Position numbers and translations under genes: made by a program. From contig DATJYK010000063.1 in NCBI GenBank assembly GCA_035578005.1, positions 1 through 43,476 of the forward strand: a DNA stretch of 43,476 bases, read 5' to 3'. Below, one piece after another: positions 32,439 to 41,751 of this stretch (positions are counted from its first letter, which is position 1; every line of letters begins with the position of its first letter). The notes beneath the pieces were generated by a model. It was not told the DNA's origin. It did not search any database and was given only the letters and a program-made list of their open reading frames with translations. This stretch comes from Gp13-AA77 sp035578005 (GTDB lineage: Bacteria; Acidobacteriota; Terriglobia; UBA7540).

Positions 32439-33458
32439 TCAATACCCGTGCTGACCCACGCGCACTTTTCCGCTGAAGGTGCGGTGGACGTAGCTGGTGT
32501 AAAGAATCACCCCGATCATGCCAAACACGTTCGCCAGGAGCGAAGCACCCAAAGCGTGCGGCGACGACGCGGCGTTGAAGATCGTAAGACTGTAACTGGG
32601 ATTGATCGTTGAATACAGGAGATTGGGGTATACGGTCATGGCGGCGGCGCCCAGCAGCGCAATGATCGTAATCACCGATGACCGGAAGGCTCCGCGCTCA
32701 CGCCCGGCCTGCCGTGAGCGGAAGCCGGCGGCGAGCGAGGCAACCGCTAACAGCGGAAACGACCATGCCCACGGGTAAGAGCGATAGTTGGACTCGAGCG
32801 TAGGACTCACCCACAAGGTGGCAAGCGTGACTAGAGCAACGAGTGCCGCTACGACAAACCAGAGCCCGCTCGACCATGCTTGCGCTCGCTGCTGCAAAGC
32901 TCCCTCGGTTTTGAGCCGGAGGTAATTGGCGCCGTGCCAAGCGAGCGTGGTAAGGCTCAGCAGGCCGGTGAGCAGCGAGTAAGGATTGAGCACCAGGCCG
33001 AGCGTCCCCTGAAATGTTCCGTCCGCGCCCACCGGCAGACCGCGCAGCACGTTGCCGAGAGCGACGCCGAGAAGCAGCGCCAGGGCGAAGCTGCCGATCC
33101 AGAATCCGGCGTCAAACAGCGACCTCCAAAGGCCGCTTTCTAGCTTGCTGCGAAATTCAATGGAAACGCCGCGCAGGATCAGGAACCACAGAACGAGCAT
33201 CAGAGCCAGATAAAACCCGCTGAACGCAGACGCGTAGACTTTGGGAAACGACACCACCAGCATGCCGCCCGCGGCCAGCAACCACACTTCGTTACCGTTC
33301 CACACCGGGCCGATGGCGTTTAGAGCCAAGCGACGCTCTTCATCGGTGCGCGCCACCCAAAGGTAGACCGAGCCCACTCCCAAGTCAAAACCATCCAGCA
33401 CCGAGTAGGCAATCAGCATGCCGCCCAGAACCCAAAACCAGACGATGTTGAGAATCAT
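32439..33458 (-). CDS. cydB: Cytochrome bd ubiquinol oxidase subunit II
   Basis: A 339-aa integral membrane subunit of cytochrome bd oxidase, the high-oxygen-affinity quinol oxidase. The family N-terminus LGGMLIAYSVLDGFDLGVGS (with the conserved D) and GPVWNGNEVWLLAAGG are present, with eight or nine membrane spans. It follows cydA with a 45-bp gap; a short GGGAG precedes the ATG. No cydX-type small subunit or cydDC genes lie beyond it. The gene converges with the glycosyltransferase, only 63 bp away. Confidence 0.95.
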   Translation of the reverse strand: MILNIVWFWVLGGMLIAYSVLDGFDLGVGSVYLWVARTDEERRLALNAIGPVWNGNEVWLLAAGGMLVVSFPKVYASAFSGFYLALMLVLWFLILRGVSIEFRSKLESGLWRSLFDAGFWIGSFALALLLGVALGNVLRGLPVGADGTFQGTLGLVLNPYSLLTGLLSLTTLAWHGANYLRLKTEGALQQRAQAWSSGLWFVVAALVALVTLATLWVSPTLESNYRSYPWAWSFPLLAVASLAAGFRSRQAGRERGAFRSSVITIIALLGAAAMTVYPNLLYSTINPSYSLTIFNAASSPHALGASLLANVFGMIGVILYTSYVHRTFSGKVRVGQHGY

Positions 33459-33503
33459 GGCGCAATCTCCCGCTTCGGGCGCTGTACGAAACCCGGAGTC
33501 CCA

Positions 33504-34832
33504 TCAGGCATGTTCGGTCCCTTCCGGTCCCTGCACAATGATGCGCCCAACGAGAAAGACGAAGAGCAAAGACAACAGTGCGTAGATGCCCGCGAAGCCG
33601 AGCGTCGTAAACACGGTTTCGCCGGCAGCGACACTGAGCGAAGTGCCGGCAGAGGTTCGCAGCAAGCCGTACACTAGCCACGGCTGGCGCCCAACCTCGG
33701 TGGCGGTCCAGCCCGCTTCGTTGGCGATATAAGGAAACGGGATGGCGAGCATCAGCGTCCACAAGAACCAGCGGCTGGTGGCAAGCTTGCCTCGCAAGAG
33801 AAGGAAAATGCCTACCGCCATCTGCGCAATGAATAATGTGCCGAGGCCGACCATGATGTGATAGGCATAGTAGGTGAGCTCCACCGGCGGCCAGAGGTCG
33901 CGGGGATACTGGTCTAGTCCGTTCACTGTAGCATGCGTGTCTCCGTAAGCGAGGAAGCTCAGCACACCTGGTACGTAAATCGGATCAATCAGCTTTCCCT
34001 GCGCGGTGTCGGGCATTCCGATGATGGCCAGTGGAGCGCCTTTCTCCGTCTGCAGCAGACCTTCCATAGCCGCGAGCTTCGCCGGCTGGTAGCGGACCAC
34101 ACTGCGTCCGTTCTCGTCCCCGGTTGGGAAGGCTTGAGTCAGCGCAAGAATCATCCCGCCCATCACAGCCAGCCTGACCGAAAGCTGGGCGAATTGGTGA
34201 TGACGTCCCAGCAGAAGGTAACCCGCGCCAACCGCACCGATGGCGTAAGCGGCGGTAAGGAGAGCGCCGTTGATGGTGTGGAGGTACTGCCAGCCTGCAT
34301 AGGGATTGAGTAGCACCTGCCAAAAAGAAGTGAGGTGAATGGCACCGCTTGCGTCCGCCGCATATCCAACGGGATGCTGCATCCAGGCGTTAGTGGCCAC
34401 GATGAAGTATCCGGAAAGCAGAGATCCCACAGCCACACCCATGGCAGCCAGCCACTCGATCCGCCGGCTCACTCTGCCATGTCCGAACAGAAACAGGCCC
34501 AGGAATCCGGATTCCAGGAAGAATGCATACACGCCCTCGAGGGGAAGGGTCTGACCGAAAACACCACCGCCGAACGCCGAAAACCGGCTCCAATTGGTCC
34601 CGAATTCGAACTCCAGGGGAATCCCCGAAACCACTCCGAGAGCAAAGTTGACCGCGAAGATCTTCCCCCAGAACCGTGCTAGCTGGCTATATCGCGCATC
34701 ACCTGTCCTGAGGTGGAGGGTGGAAAGCAGCGCGATAAAGAACCCGAGCCCCATGGTGAGAATCGGGAAGAGATAGTGAAACATCACCGTGAGCGAGAAC
34801 TGAATTCGGTGTGCAAGGACTGCGGTGTCCAT
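33504..34832 (-). CDS. cydA: Cytochrome bd ubiquinol oxidase subunit I
   Basis: A 442-aa catalytic subunit binding hemes b558, b595 and d. By E. coli numbering, nearly every ligand is in place: H19 (FHYLFP), E99 and E107 (LPLEGVYAFFLES), H185 (LHTINGA), M327 (HIMVGLG) and the GRQPW motif. Quinol-loop K252 and E257 also match (QPAKLAAMEG). The protein is about 80 residues shorter than E. coli CydA, the short Q-loop type. It reduces oxygen to water with quinol and contributes to the proton gradient. The first gene of cydAB; two perfect palindromes lie in its upstream region. Confidence 0.96.
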   Translation of the reverse strand: MDTAVLAHRIQFSLTVMFHYLFPILTMGLGFFIALLSTLHLRTGDARYSQLARFWGKIFAVNFALGVVSGIPLEFEFGTNWSRFSAFGGGVFGQTLPLEGVYAFFLESGFLGLFLFGHGRVSRRIEWLAAMGVAVGSLLSGYFIVATNAWMQHPVGYAADASGAIHLTSFWQVLLNPYAGWQYLHTINGALLTAAYAIGAVGAGYLLLGRHHQFAQLSVRLAVMGGMILALTQAFPTGDENGRSVVRYQPAKLAAMEGLLQTEKGAPLAIIGMPDTAQGKLIDPIYVPGVLSFLAYGDTHATVNGLDQYPRDLWPPVELTYYAYHIMVGLGTLFIAQMAVGIFLLLRGKLATSRWFLWTLMLAIPFPYIANEAGWTATEVGRQPWLVYGLLRTSAGTSLSVAAGETVFTTLGFAGIYALLSLLFVFLVGRIIVQGPEGTEHA

Positions 34833-34857
34833 GGAATCACCTGTTCCGAATCAAATA

Positions 34858-34898
34858 GTCATTCGAATGACCGACCTCGCCAATGAGTCTCGCGAGAC
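34858..34898. promoter_or_regulatory. Palindromes upstream of cydAB
   Basis: GTCATTCGAATGAC (34858-34871) is a perfect 14-bp palindrome 26 bp upstream of the cydA start. GTCTCGCGAGAC (34887-34898) is a perfect 12-bp palindrome a little further up, flanked by more GAGACTC words. Either could be an operator for a redox or oxygen-responsive regulator. Neither matches a consensus I know. Confidence 0.4.
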
Positions 34899-34922
34899 GT
34901 GTGAGTCTCGTCCCCTCACGGC

Positions 34923-37900
34923 CTATTCATCATCCTCCGCCGGCGGCTGTGCGTTGCTGGCCACTCCCGTGTTCCACCGCTTCATGTCTACACCGTTGCG
35001 GTCGAGTGTGTCGTAGAGCGGCTGCGCCGCACGCAACGTCGCATGCTCATCCGCCACCGTGGCTGCGAGGATGCGAATTCTCGGATTGTCCGGCAGGGTC
35101 AACTCGCTCGCGCCCTGTGGCAGATCGACCGCGTAAGCAAACAGATAAGAATAAGAATAGGCTTCATTAGAGCCGTCGTCGGCGTGGTTATGCGAAGCAA
35201 ACCAGGCGACTGGCGCGCGCTTGATGTAGCCGGCCTTGAGGCCCGTATACTCGTCGATGGTCCTGATGATCGGCCCGTGCTCCTTGATGTAAGCTCGGAA
35301 GCGCCGAGCCCTTTCGGCGCGTGGACTGTGGTCATCGGCGGCGGGTTCGGGCGGCGTCGGCACTTCATACTGCTTCTCATTCCAGGTGCGCGTGTCCCAC
35401 TGGCCGATGAACCCTCCCCAATCCTCGATCTTCAGGTCCACGGACTTGCCGCCCACGCTGAACGCTGCGGTCTGGTCGCCATCGTACGAAGCGGCCAGCA
35501 GGTATAGGCGGTTGAAGTGGCCCGCAGGCAAATGCACTGTTTGGCCGCGCGCCGTCATCGCGTTGGGGCTGGCGGCGCCCGCAGGCGCCAAATGGAATCG
35601 TATACTGGCGTAGGCCACGTCGGCAGGCAGCATCTCGGCCGGCAGGGCCTTGCCTTGTTGGGAATCCGGCTGATTGTAATCGCAGTCAAAGCAGCCTTCG
35701 CCGGGCCGGCCATCGCGGGTGGCTACCGCCGCGTCGTACGTGAGCGTCACCGGCTTCCAGGCTGGCTCGGCTACCTCGGAATGTGGCTTAGCCAGCTTCA
35801 CCGCGAATGTTCGCGGCTGATAGGCGCTGAAAGATGTGACGAGTTCGCCGCCCTTGACACTGGCGGGGCCCACCGGCTGTTCCTGACCATTGACTTCGCG
35901 AGCCGCCGTCACCGGCGCGGCAAACGAAATTCGCACGTCGGGTTCCGCTTTGCCGCTGATTTCGACCAGACGGACCACCACTTCGTCGCTGTCCTCGGCC
36001 TTCTTTAGGGCCATTAGCCTCACGCGGCTGCTGCTCACTTTCAGCAATGAAAAGTTCTTGCCCAGAAATCCCGAGTGCGCAGAAGTCTCGAACGTCCTGA
36101 GCGGCTCGTTCAGGCGATAGGCCTGCCAGTCCGTCTGGCCCTGGCGCCAGTCGCCTTCGTGCCCGGCAAGGCCGAACACAAACTCGTGTCGCCCCCAATC
36201 CTGTGTGCCCTGGTCTTCGTAACCGCCCCGAGTTCCCGGCGTTCTCATCAAGGTAAGCCGCAGGGTATTGTCGCTTGGCTTGTCGGAGGCGTTTTTGTCG
36301 TCTGTGAGAATGGTGACGCCGAAAGCGCCACTTTTGTCGGTAAGATCGACCCAGCGGTGCGAGGCCACTTCAAACTGCCGATCAAATTCGTTGGGCCTCT
36401 GAATGGTGCCGATGTCCCAATTGTAAGTCGCGTTCGGGTTCGAAGCGGTCAGCGGGAAGACCGCCTTCAGGTTGGCTTTACTGGCCTTCCAATCGATCAC
36501 GTTACCGAACTCCACTCGATTACCGGCGTCGCCGGCCGAAAGGCGAACCGTCTGCACAAACTTTGAGTCCTCGCCTTCGCGTGACACTTCCACGGCCACG
36601 CGCACGGGACCATTTTCAACCACGCGGATTTGCGCCGGTCCGCCGATATAGGTACGGGGCGGGCGCTGCTCATCGTCAAAGTCCATGTTCCAGGCAGGCC
36701 AGTAGCGCGGGTTGTCCAGAATGATGGCCAGACGAATGGGAGCCGACAGCAATTCGCGATTGAGCTTCTTGTCAAAGATGCTGGAGACGTCGCCGTTCTC
36801 GTCGATCTTGATGCGATAGCGCTCGTTTTCGAGCCCGGACTCGCTCACTTGCAGCGAACCGGACGCAGCCGGCGCAGAGCCTGTCGGCTTAACGTTGTAA
36901 ACCGCGTAGCCGACTGACGGCACGTCGGCCAGGAATAGTACTTTGACGGCGCCGGTTTGATTCTCGACAGGGCCAGCCAACTGGGCGGGCACTTCCTTGC
37001 CGTCGGGGCCGAGCACGCGAACGCCCTTTGGAACGCCGTTCGGGAAGGAAATGTCAGCTTCAGCCACGTCCTGGCGAGCAATATCGAGCGGGTTGAACAC
37101 CACGATAGGCGTTCCTTCGCCTTGGGTATTCATGGCTGACGCAACAGCATCAGTGGCGCTGGTGAGCACGCTCGCGAACTGATTCATGGCAATCACGTCG
37201 TCGTTCCAGGAATACTCGTAGGACTTCGGCGTGGCGGTTCCGGCCATGATGTCGTGAAACTGGCCGCCCATCACCAGCCGCCAGGCGTGATTGAGCCGCT
37301 CCAACGGGTAAGGCCGGCCGCCCAGCCAGGCGGCTGCCACCGAGGCCGCTTCAGCGGACGCTCCCAGGATTTCGTTCTCGCGGTTCCAGCGCTTGTGGTA
37401 GGCCTGCGAGGTGATTGATCCGGCTGAGTGGTTGATCAGCTCCAGGTCACCCTTGTAGCGGGGAAGACGGCTGGTCTCGCTGGGCTTGATGTCGCGGAAC
37501 ATCTGGTCGGCGTCGGACCAGACGACGTGCAACGGACCGTCTCCCACCTTCACTTTCGCGCCGTTTGCCGCGTTGGGCTGCTCCTCCTCGCTGATAATCG
37601 ACTGCGGCGACGGCAACACCGCGGTGCCCTTGGTCTCAATCGCCTCCATCAGTTTCACCGAGTCTTCAGTAGGAGCCCCGCCGATATCGCCGGTGCCTAC
37701 GTAGTGATAGTCGGTGAAGACGCCGGTGACCTTCCCGTTTAGGTTGACGCGATCCGGCCAGTCCCAAACGTAGCCGCCAGGGCCGGACCGCGCGCCCGCA
37801 GGCCGAGGGTTATTCTTCGTAAGATCGGTGTATACGCCGTCACCGTAACTGCCGGGGTTCACTGCCGCGATGATCGTTTTCCCGTCGGGGCCTTCCCAAA

Positions 37901-38645
37901 TACCCACATTGAAGGGAATGCCCTCGGGTGTCTTCTCCGGCGAATCCGGGCCGCCCACGTGCGGCGCCGGCTGCCAGGCCGCATTCAACTTTTGCGTGGA
38001 AAACCCCTTGATGCCGGCGTGTACCAGGATGCTGGGAAGCGAGGCAGGGAAGCCGAAGCAGTCCGGCAACATAAACTCTTCACTCGCCTTGCCGAACTCG
38101 TGGCGGAAAAACTCGTTGCCGTAAAGCACCTGGCGGATGATGGACTCCGCCGAGGGCGAGTTGACGTCGTTTTCTTCCATCGAGGAGCCCGCCGGAAACC
38201 AGCGGCCAATCTCGACGTAGTGTTTCAGCTTGGCGTAATCGGCCGGGAAGTACTCCTTCATCATCATGAAGCGATTCGCGCCCGTGAAATTGAAGATGTA
38301 GTGCGGATACTTGTCAAACAGGTAAAAGTTGGTGCGCATCGTCTTGCTGAGGTACTCGTCGATCACCTGCGGATATTCCCATCGCCACTCGGTGTCGAGG
38401 TGCGCGTATCCGACAACAAAGAGCGTCGGCTGCTTGGTCAAATCGACGCTTGCAGCCGCCCTGGGAGCGGTTCCCGGCTTCGGCGCTGCCTGCTCCTGGG
38501 CGGTAGCCGGACTTGCCGCCTGGATCGGTTGGGCTTCAGTTCGCCGCAGCATAACGAACAAGGCGACGATGACCGAGAGAACGGACACAGCGCTAAGAAA
38601 TGCGGTCTTGCCGAACAACTTTGATCTGAATATGAGTCTCATCAT
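34923..38645 (-). CDS. GH38-family alpha-mannosidase
   Basis: A 1240-aa glycoside hydrolase family 38 enzyme. The start at 38645 has AGGAG 8 bases upstream and replaces a longer frame start at 38768. An N-terminal hydrophobic segment (about 13-33) directs export. The GH38 N-terminal domain shows the zinc ligands H82 and D84 (GYAHLDTEWRWEY) and the nucleophile D195 (LPDCFGFPASLPSIL). The middle and C-terminal beta domains follow the family order, ending in a long C-terminal domain. Expected activity is cleavage of alpha-mannosides in the periplasm or at the surface. The gene is preceded by a hairpin leader, and cydAB lies downstream on the same strand. Confidence 0.92.
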   Translation of the reverse strand: MMRLIFRSKLFGKTAFLSAVSVLSVIVALFVMLRRTEAQPIQAASPATAQEQAAPKPGTAPRAAASVDLTKQPTLFVVGYAHLDTEWRWEYPQVIDEYLSKTMRTNFYLFDKYPHYIFNFTGANRFMMMKEYFPADYAKLKHYVEIGRWFPAGSSMEENDVNSPSAESIIRQVLYGNEFFRHEFGKASEEFMLPDCFGFPASLPSILVHAGIKGFSTQKLNAAWQPAPHVGGPDSPEKTPEGIPFNVGIWEGPDGKTIIAAVNPGSYGDGVYTDLTKNNPRPAGARSGPGGYVWDWPDRVNLNGKVTGVFTDYHYVGTGDIGGAPTEDSVKLMEAIETKGTAVLPSPQSIISEEEQPNAANGAKVKVGDGPLHVVWSDADQMFRDIKPSETSRLPRYKGDLELINHSAGSITSQAYHKRWNRENEILGASAEAASVAAAWLGGRPYPLERLNHAWRLVMGGQFHDIMAGTATPKSYEYSWNDDVIAMNQFASVLTSATDAVASAMNTQGEGTPIVVFNPLDIARQDVAEADISFPNGVPKGVRVLGPDGKEVPAQLAGPVENQTGAVKVLFLADVPSVGYAVYNVKPTGSAPAASGSLQVSESGLENERYRIKIDENGDVSSIFDKKLNRELLSAPIRLAIILDNPRYWPAWNMDFDDEQRPPRTYIGGPAQIRVVENGPVRVAVEVSREGEDSKFVQTVRLSAGDAGNRVEFGNVIDWKASKANLKAVFPLTASNPNATYNWDIGTIQRPNEFDRQFEVASHRWVDLTDKSGAFGVTILTDDKNASDKPSDNTLRLTLMRTPGTRGGYEDQGTQDWGRHEFVFGLAGHEGDWRQGQTDWQAYRLNEPLRTFETSAHSGFLGKNFSLLKVSSSRVRLMALKKAEDSDEVVVRLVEISGKAEPDVRISFAAPVTAAREVNGQEQPVGPASVKGGELVTSFSAYQPRTFAVKLAKPHSEVAEPAWKPVTLTYDAAVATRDGRPGEGCFDCDYNQPDSQQGKALPAEMLPADVAYASIRFHLAPAGAASPNAMTARGQTVHLPAGHFNRLYLLAASYDGDQTAAFSVGGKSVDLKIEDWGGFIGQWDTRTWNEKQYEVPTPPEPAADDHSPRAERARRFRAYIKEHGPIIRTIDEYTGLKAGYIKRAPVAWFASHNHADDGSNEAYSYSYLFAYAVDLPQGASELTLPDNPRIRILAATVADEHATLRAAQPLYDTLDRNGVDMKRWNTGVASNAQPPAEDDE

Positions 38646-38664
38646 GACGAACACTCCTATGAGG

Positions 38665-38698
38665 CGCCTGACGCCGAATCGCGTGATCGCGTCAGGCG
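38665..38698 (-). promoter_or_regulatory. Perfect hairpin in the mannosidase 5' region
   Basis: CGCCTGACGC (38665-38674) is exactly complementary to GCGTCAGGCG (38689-38698), with a 14-nt loop. It lies about 8-10 bp upstream of the AGGAG of the GH38 gene, so it may be an operator or an RNA structure near the ribosome binding site. The rest of 38699-38945 shows nothing identifiable. Confidence 0.4.
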
Positions 38699-38945
38699 AG
38701 AGTCCCGTGCGTTGCAAAGGCGGATTATGGAACGGATCATCATATACCCGCGCAGGCTTGTGTAGCACAAGGTCGTCCGTCCAAAACGTAAAATCCTCAG
38801 AACGTGGCGCGGCTTAGCCGCAGCCAAACTGAGGTCCTCCGTCATCTGCGTGCCGAAATGCCTTCAACACGAAGTTCACGAGTGCAAACTTCAATTGGAA
38901 GCCTGTCATGCTGACGCTGATGGGCAGAGGCTGACCGGTGAAAGC

Positions 38946-39932
38946 TCACGATAAGATCTCCCGAACCATGTTGGTAGTTTCAGTGACTTGGTCCGAATAG
39001 CGCGGGTACAGGCCGATGATCGTGGCGTCGATGGGCTTTATGTTGTCGTAGGCCCACTTGATCGCTGCGTGTTTCTGTTCTTCCGAATTACATTTGCGGC
39101 CCGCCGCCAGGACCTTGTACACAAGGGTCGGCTTATCCACTTGGCGCACGGCCGCGGCCATCCTAGGCGGATCAGACGCAATCCAACCCTCGTCCACAGG
39201 AACCGTGCCGATTTCCTTCACCCAGTCCTCGGGCCGACGGCTGAGGTAGTGCAACCCGGTCATGTAGAAGTCGTTTGCGAATCCCTTTTGGTGGAGCGTC
39301 TCCAGGATCTTGGGGTTGTGGGTCGAGATGCCGGCGGCGGTCCCTAGGTCGTGAACCCTGTCGATGTAGTCTTTGACCAAGTCAATTTTCCCGGCCCGGT
39401 GAAGAATGTCGGTGGCAAAGCCGTGGAACGCAATACCAATAGGCTTGAACTCCATCGCCGCCTGTGCGCACTTGATGGTTCCGTCTAGCACTTCTTCCGC
39501 CGACCGTCCCATCTTCTCATCGTAGTGCCAGGAGGCGGCCAGGCAGATAAACTGGATCTGACACCCCGCCGCGCGCACTTTCCGAAATTGCCTCTTCAAG
39601 TCGTAGTTGAAATTAGCCTGCCAGGTGTTGATGCCGGCTCTCTCGCAATCCGAGAGCAGCTTTACCACACGCTCGTCGGTGAACCAATCGCGCATGTGCT
39701 GATCGTACTGGCGATTAAAGTGTGAGTAGCCGTAAACAGGATTGCCGCCGACAACCAGCCGCGTGACGCGATGCCCTCCCAACGGCACCGTCGGCAGCAT
39801 GTTTGCGAGTTCCGATCGCGTCGATCCCGGAACCACGAAGCCCACGGCTACGCTGGTGGCGCCTTTCAGAAATTCCCGGCGGCTGCTTGGCTGGTCAGAA
39901 GAATCTGTTCGGTTCGATTCCTTCGTAGGCAT
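38946..39932 (-). CDS. Tat-exported TIM-barrel-like protein (aldo/keto reductase-like)
   Basis: A 328-aa protein with a twin-arginine signal (SSRREFLKG, residues 16-24). ATG at 39932 has GGGGGA 8 bases upstream, better spaced than ATG at 39938. The mature part looks like a TIM barrel: LGGHRVTRLVVGGNPVYG resembles the start of aldo/keto reductases, while GIAFHGFATDILHRAG and TGLHYLSRRP recall xylose-isomerase-like or aldolase-type barrels. The usual aldo/keto catalytic Tyr-Lys-His set is not obvious, so the reaction is not assigned. It probably acts in the periplasm on a carbohydrate. It stands alone between the mannosidase and the cupin. Confidence 0.75.
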   Translation of the reverse strand: MPTKESNRTDSSDQPSSRREFLKGATSVAVGFVVPGSTRSELANMLPTVPLGGHRVTRLVVGGNPVYGYSHFNRQYDQHMRDWFTDERVVKLLSDCERAGINTWQANFNYDLKRQFRKVRAAGCQIQFICLAASWHYDEKMGRSAEEVLDGTIKCAQAAMEFKPIGIAFHGFATDILHRAGKIDLVKDYIDRVHDLGTAAGISTHNPKILETLHQKGFANDFYMTGLHYLSRRPEDWVKEIGTVPVDEGWIASDPPRMAAAVRQVDKPTLVYKVLAAGRKCNSEEQKHAAIKWAYDNIKPIDATIIGLYPRYSDQVTETTNMVREILS

Positions 39933-40192
39933 GCCCATTTTCCCCCAAACCGACTCGAAACCCAACTTCTCACGGCCGGTGGTATCCTCCATGTCTCGGC
40001 GCCCGATCCAGTCACCTTGGAGTTGCTAAACGTAAGCCTGGCAAATCATTCTCACTCACCACTTGGCGCCTTCGCCCCCGTGACGATCGGTATCGAGCGT
40101 CACAGCGCCCTGTGATTGGCATTATAGCGGGACGCAAGCAAGGCTTGGGCTAGCGAGGAGAGCGCGCATCCAGCCCCTCAAGGGCAGACGCG

Positions 40193-40657
40193 CTAGTCCG
40201 CGCTGATCGTGAACTGTTTTCCCTTTTCCCCAACCTCAAAAATCAAAAGCTTCGCCGTCTCCATGCCACTTAGGTTCCGAAGGAGGCGGTGCACATGCAT
40301 CGGGGTCTCGTAAAAGTATTCGCCTGCTTTGTACCGCTGCGGTGGGCTCGGATCGACCTGATTCTCGACCTCACCCTCCAGCACGTATGCGAAAACCGGA
40401 CCCGTATGCCTATGCGGCAAGGACGGGGCGCCCGGAGGAATGGTGAGTGTGCTCACCTTCAGCTCGGCATTCGGTATCTCAGCCAGAGATTCCTTCATCA
40501 GCGTCTGCACGACGATGGAGGACGTGTTCTGCCTTTGGTCTGGGGAGTTTTGCTGGGCAGGCGACTTTTCTGCCCACAGGAGTGCGCCAGACTTACCCGA
40601 GAGGAGACCCGCCAGTGCGCTGGCGAGCGTGCTGTTCACATCACGTCGATTCATCAT
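40193..40657 (-). CDS. Exported cupin-domain protein
   Basis: A 154-aa protein. AAGGAG lies 9 bases before the ATG at 40657; a longer frame from 40873 has no such site. Residues 1-30 form a signal-like segment (RRDVNSTLASALAGLLSG). A single cupin barrel follows: motif 1 is PGAPSLPHRHTGPVFAYVLEGEV with two His and Glu, motif 2 is AGEYFYETPMHVHRLLRN with His. These would bind a metal. Conserved cupins of this form are known as small exported proteins of unknown activity. No partner gene is evident. Confidence 0.8.
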   Translation of the reverse strand: MMNRRDVNSTLASALAGLLSGKSGALLWAEKSPAQQNSPDQRQNTSSIVVQTLMKESLAEIPNAELKVSTLTIPPGAPSLPHRHTGPVFAYVLEGEVENQVDPSPPQRYKAGEYFYETPMHVHRLLRNLSGMETAKLLIFEVGEKGKQFTISAD

Positions 40658-40766
40658 GTCGCGATTCTCCTTTGCATGGGCAGTGCGATTCGCGTCGTTG
40701 ACTCGCCGCCCGCAATCGCAAATCCCAATCGTATCGCCAGCGTGTTCGGCCCATCCGCCACCAAGG

Positions 40767-40955
40767 TCACGAGTACTTGCGGGTGATGAGTTCCGCGCTT
40801 TCGGGTGTCGCCCGTGAGTCCGGCTTCTTCCACAGGTCCTTGTTCTTACCAGCGTGAGGTTGGGAAAGTACATGGGCGAAGCCGCGCGTCTGGCTCGCTT
40901 CCCGCCATTTCTTGGCGTGCAACCCGGCGGGCTTGGAGACTGCTTTGCCTTTCAT
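40767..40955 (-). CDS. Possible small basic protein (62 aa)
   Basis: A 62-aa lysine-rich open frame, GLHAKKWREASQTRGFAHVL then KNKDLWKKPDSRATPESAE, with a plausible globular composition but a poor ribosome binding site (GGCAGG). Not recognised. It could be a real small protein or a chance frame; it overlaps the region upstream of the cupin gene. Confidence 0.3.
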   Translation of the reverse strand: MKGKAVSKPAGLHAKKWREASQTRGFAHVLSQPHAGKNKDLWKKPDSRATPESAELITRKYS

Positions 40956-41067
40956 AATCGCCTGCCATCCCGGGACTTAGAAGTGGTGGCTTGTGACTCG
41001 CCATCGCTTTTGTCCCGTTTTGAGATAACCGTCAGAAGTAGTGTCATTCGGGAGTTCACCAAGGCGC

Positions 41068-41107
41068 TGTGACTCTTGTCACATGGAAGAAGAGTGATTC
41101 GCATCAC
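41068..41107 (+). promoter_or_regulatory. Tandem CRP/FNR-type operators
   Basis: TGTGACTCTTGTCACA (41068-41083) is an exact match to TGTGA-N6-TCACA, the CRP-type consensus. GTGATTCGCATCAC (41094-41107) is a second perfect dyad (GTGAT-TCGC-ATCAC), closer to FNR/DNR-type half sites. Their centres are 25 bp apart, 60-100 bp upstream of the methyltransferase gene. A weak minus-10 (TATTCT) is at 41114-41119. Regulation by a CRP/FNR-family protein is inferred from the motif only. Confidence 0.6.
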
Positions 41108-41165
41108 ATCATCTATTCTCGACCGGCGTGAGGATCGATGGCGAACGTGAAAAGGTGGGAACGCC

Positions 41166-41726
41166 ATGTCTGAACATGTATGCCCTTGGTGGCTGGGGTA
41201 CTTTCTAGCCAGCCCGATCCGGCGTTTGGAGTACGATCCACGCGAGATTCTTGTCCCTTACGTGCACGACGGTATGACGGTGCTTGAACCTGGACCCGGC
41301 ATGGGGTTTTTCACGCTGGAGCTCGCCCGTCTGGTGGGCCCATCCGGCCGGGTCGTGGCCGTGGATCTGCAGCCGAAAATGCTCAATGGGCTGAGGCGGC
41401 GGGCCAGTAAAGCCGGACTCCTGGAACGCATCCAGGCTCGCCAGGCCGAACGCAGCTCCCTGGGTGTCGCGGACCTTGCCGGAAAGGTGGATTTTGCGCT
41501 GGCCTTCGCCATCGTGCACGAGTTGCCAGCCGCCGCGCCGTTTTTCGCCGAGGTTGCTACGACTCTGGAGCCAGGCGCCCGCCTTCTGTTTGCGGAGCCT
41601 GTGGGCCACGTGAAGCCTGCGCAGTTTGAGGCGGAGTTCCAGGCTGCTGTGGGCGTTGGCTTGAAGCCTGTCGAGGAACCTTTCATACGGCGCAGTCGTG
41701 CGGTGTTGCTGGTAAAGACAGGATAG
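41166..41726 (+). CDS. Class I SAM-dependent methyltransferase
   Basis: A 186-aa methyltransferase. The SAM-binding motif I is LEPGPGMGFFTLELA (about residues 38-52), with motif-II acidic residue in VAVDLQPKML. VDFALAFAIVHELP and LEPGARLLFAEP follow as later motifs. The N-terminus VCPWWLGYFLASPIRR and the Rossmann fold resemble a family of short methyltransferases often found in anaerobic or metal-handling bacteria. The substrate is unknown. It has a good AAGGTGGGA ribosome binding site and tandem CRP/FNR-like sites upstream, which would fit induction under a redox or energy signal. Confidence 0.85.
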   Translation: MSEHVCPWWLGYFLASPIRRLEYDPREILVPYVHDGMTVLEPGPGMGFFTLELARLVGPSGRVVAVDLQPKMLNGLRRRASKAGLLERIQARQAERSSLGVADLAGKVDFALAFAIVHELPAAAPFFAEVATTLEPGARLLFAEPVGHVKPAQFEAEFQAAVGVGLKPVEEPFIRRSRAVLLVKTG

Positions 41727-41751
41727 GGAGACCCTCACGATCGGGAGGCCT

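Noticed and set aside
39908..39920. GGTTCGATTCC resembling a tRNA T-loop
   Set aside because: It lies inside the Tat-signal protein gene, and no acceptor stem, anticodon arm or D arm can be formed around it.
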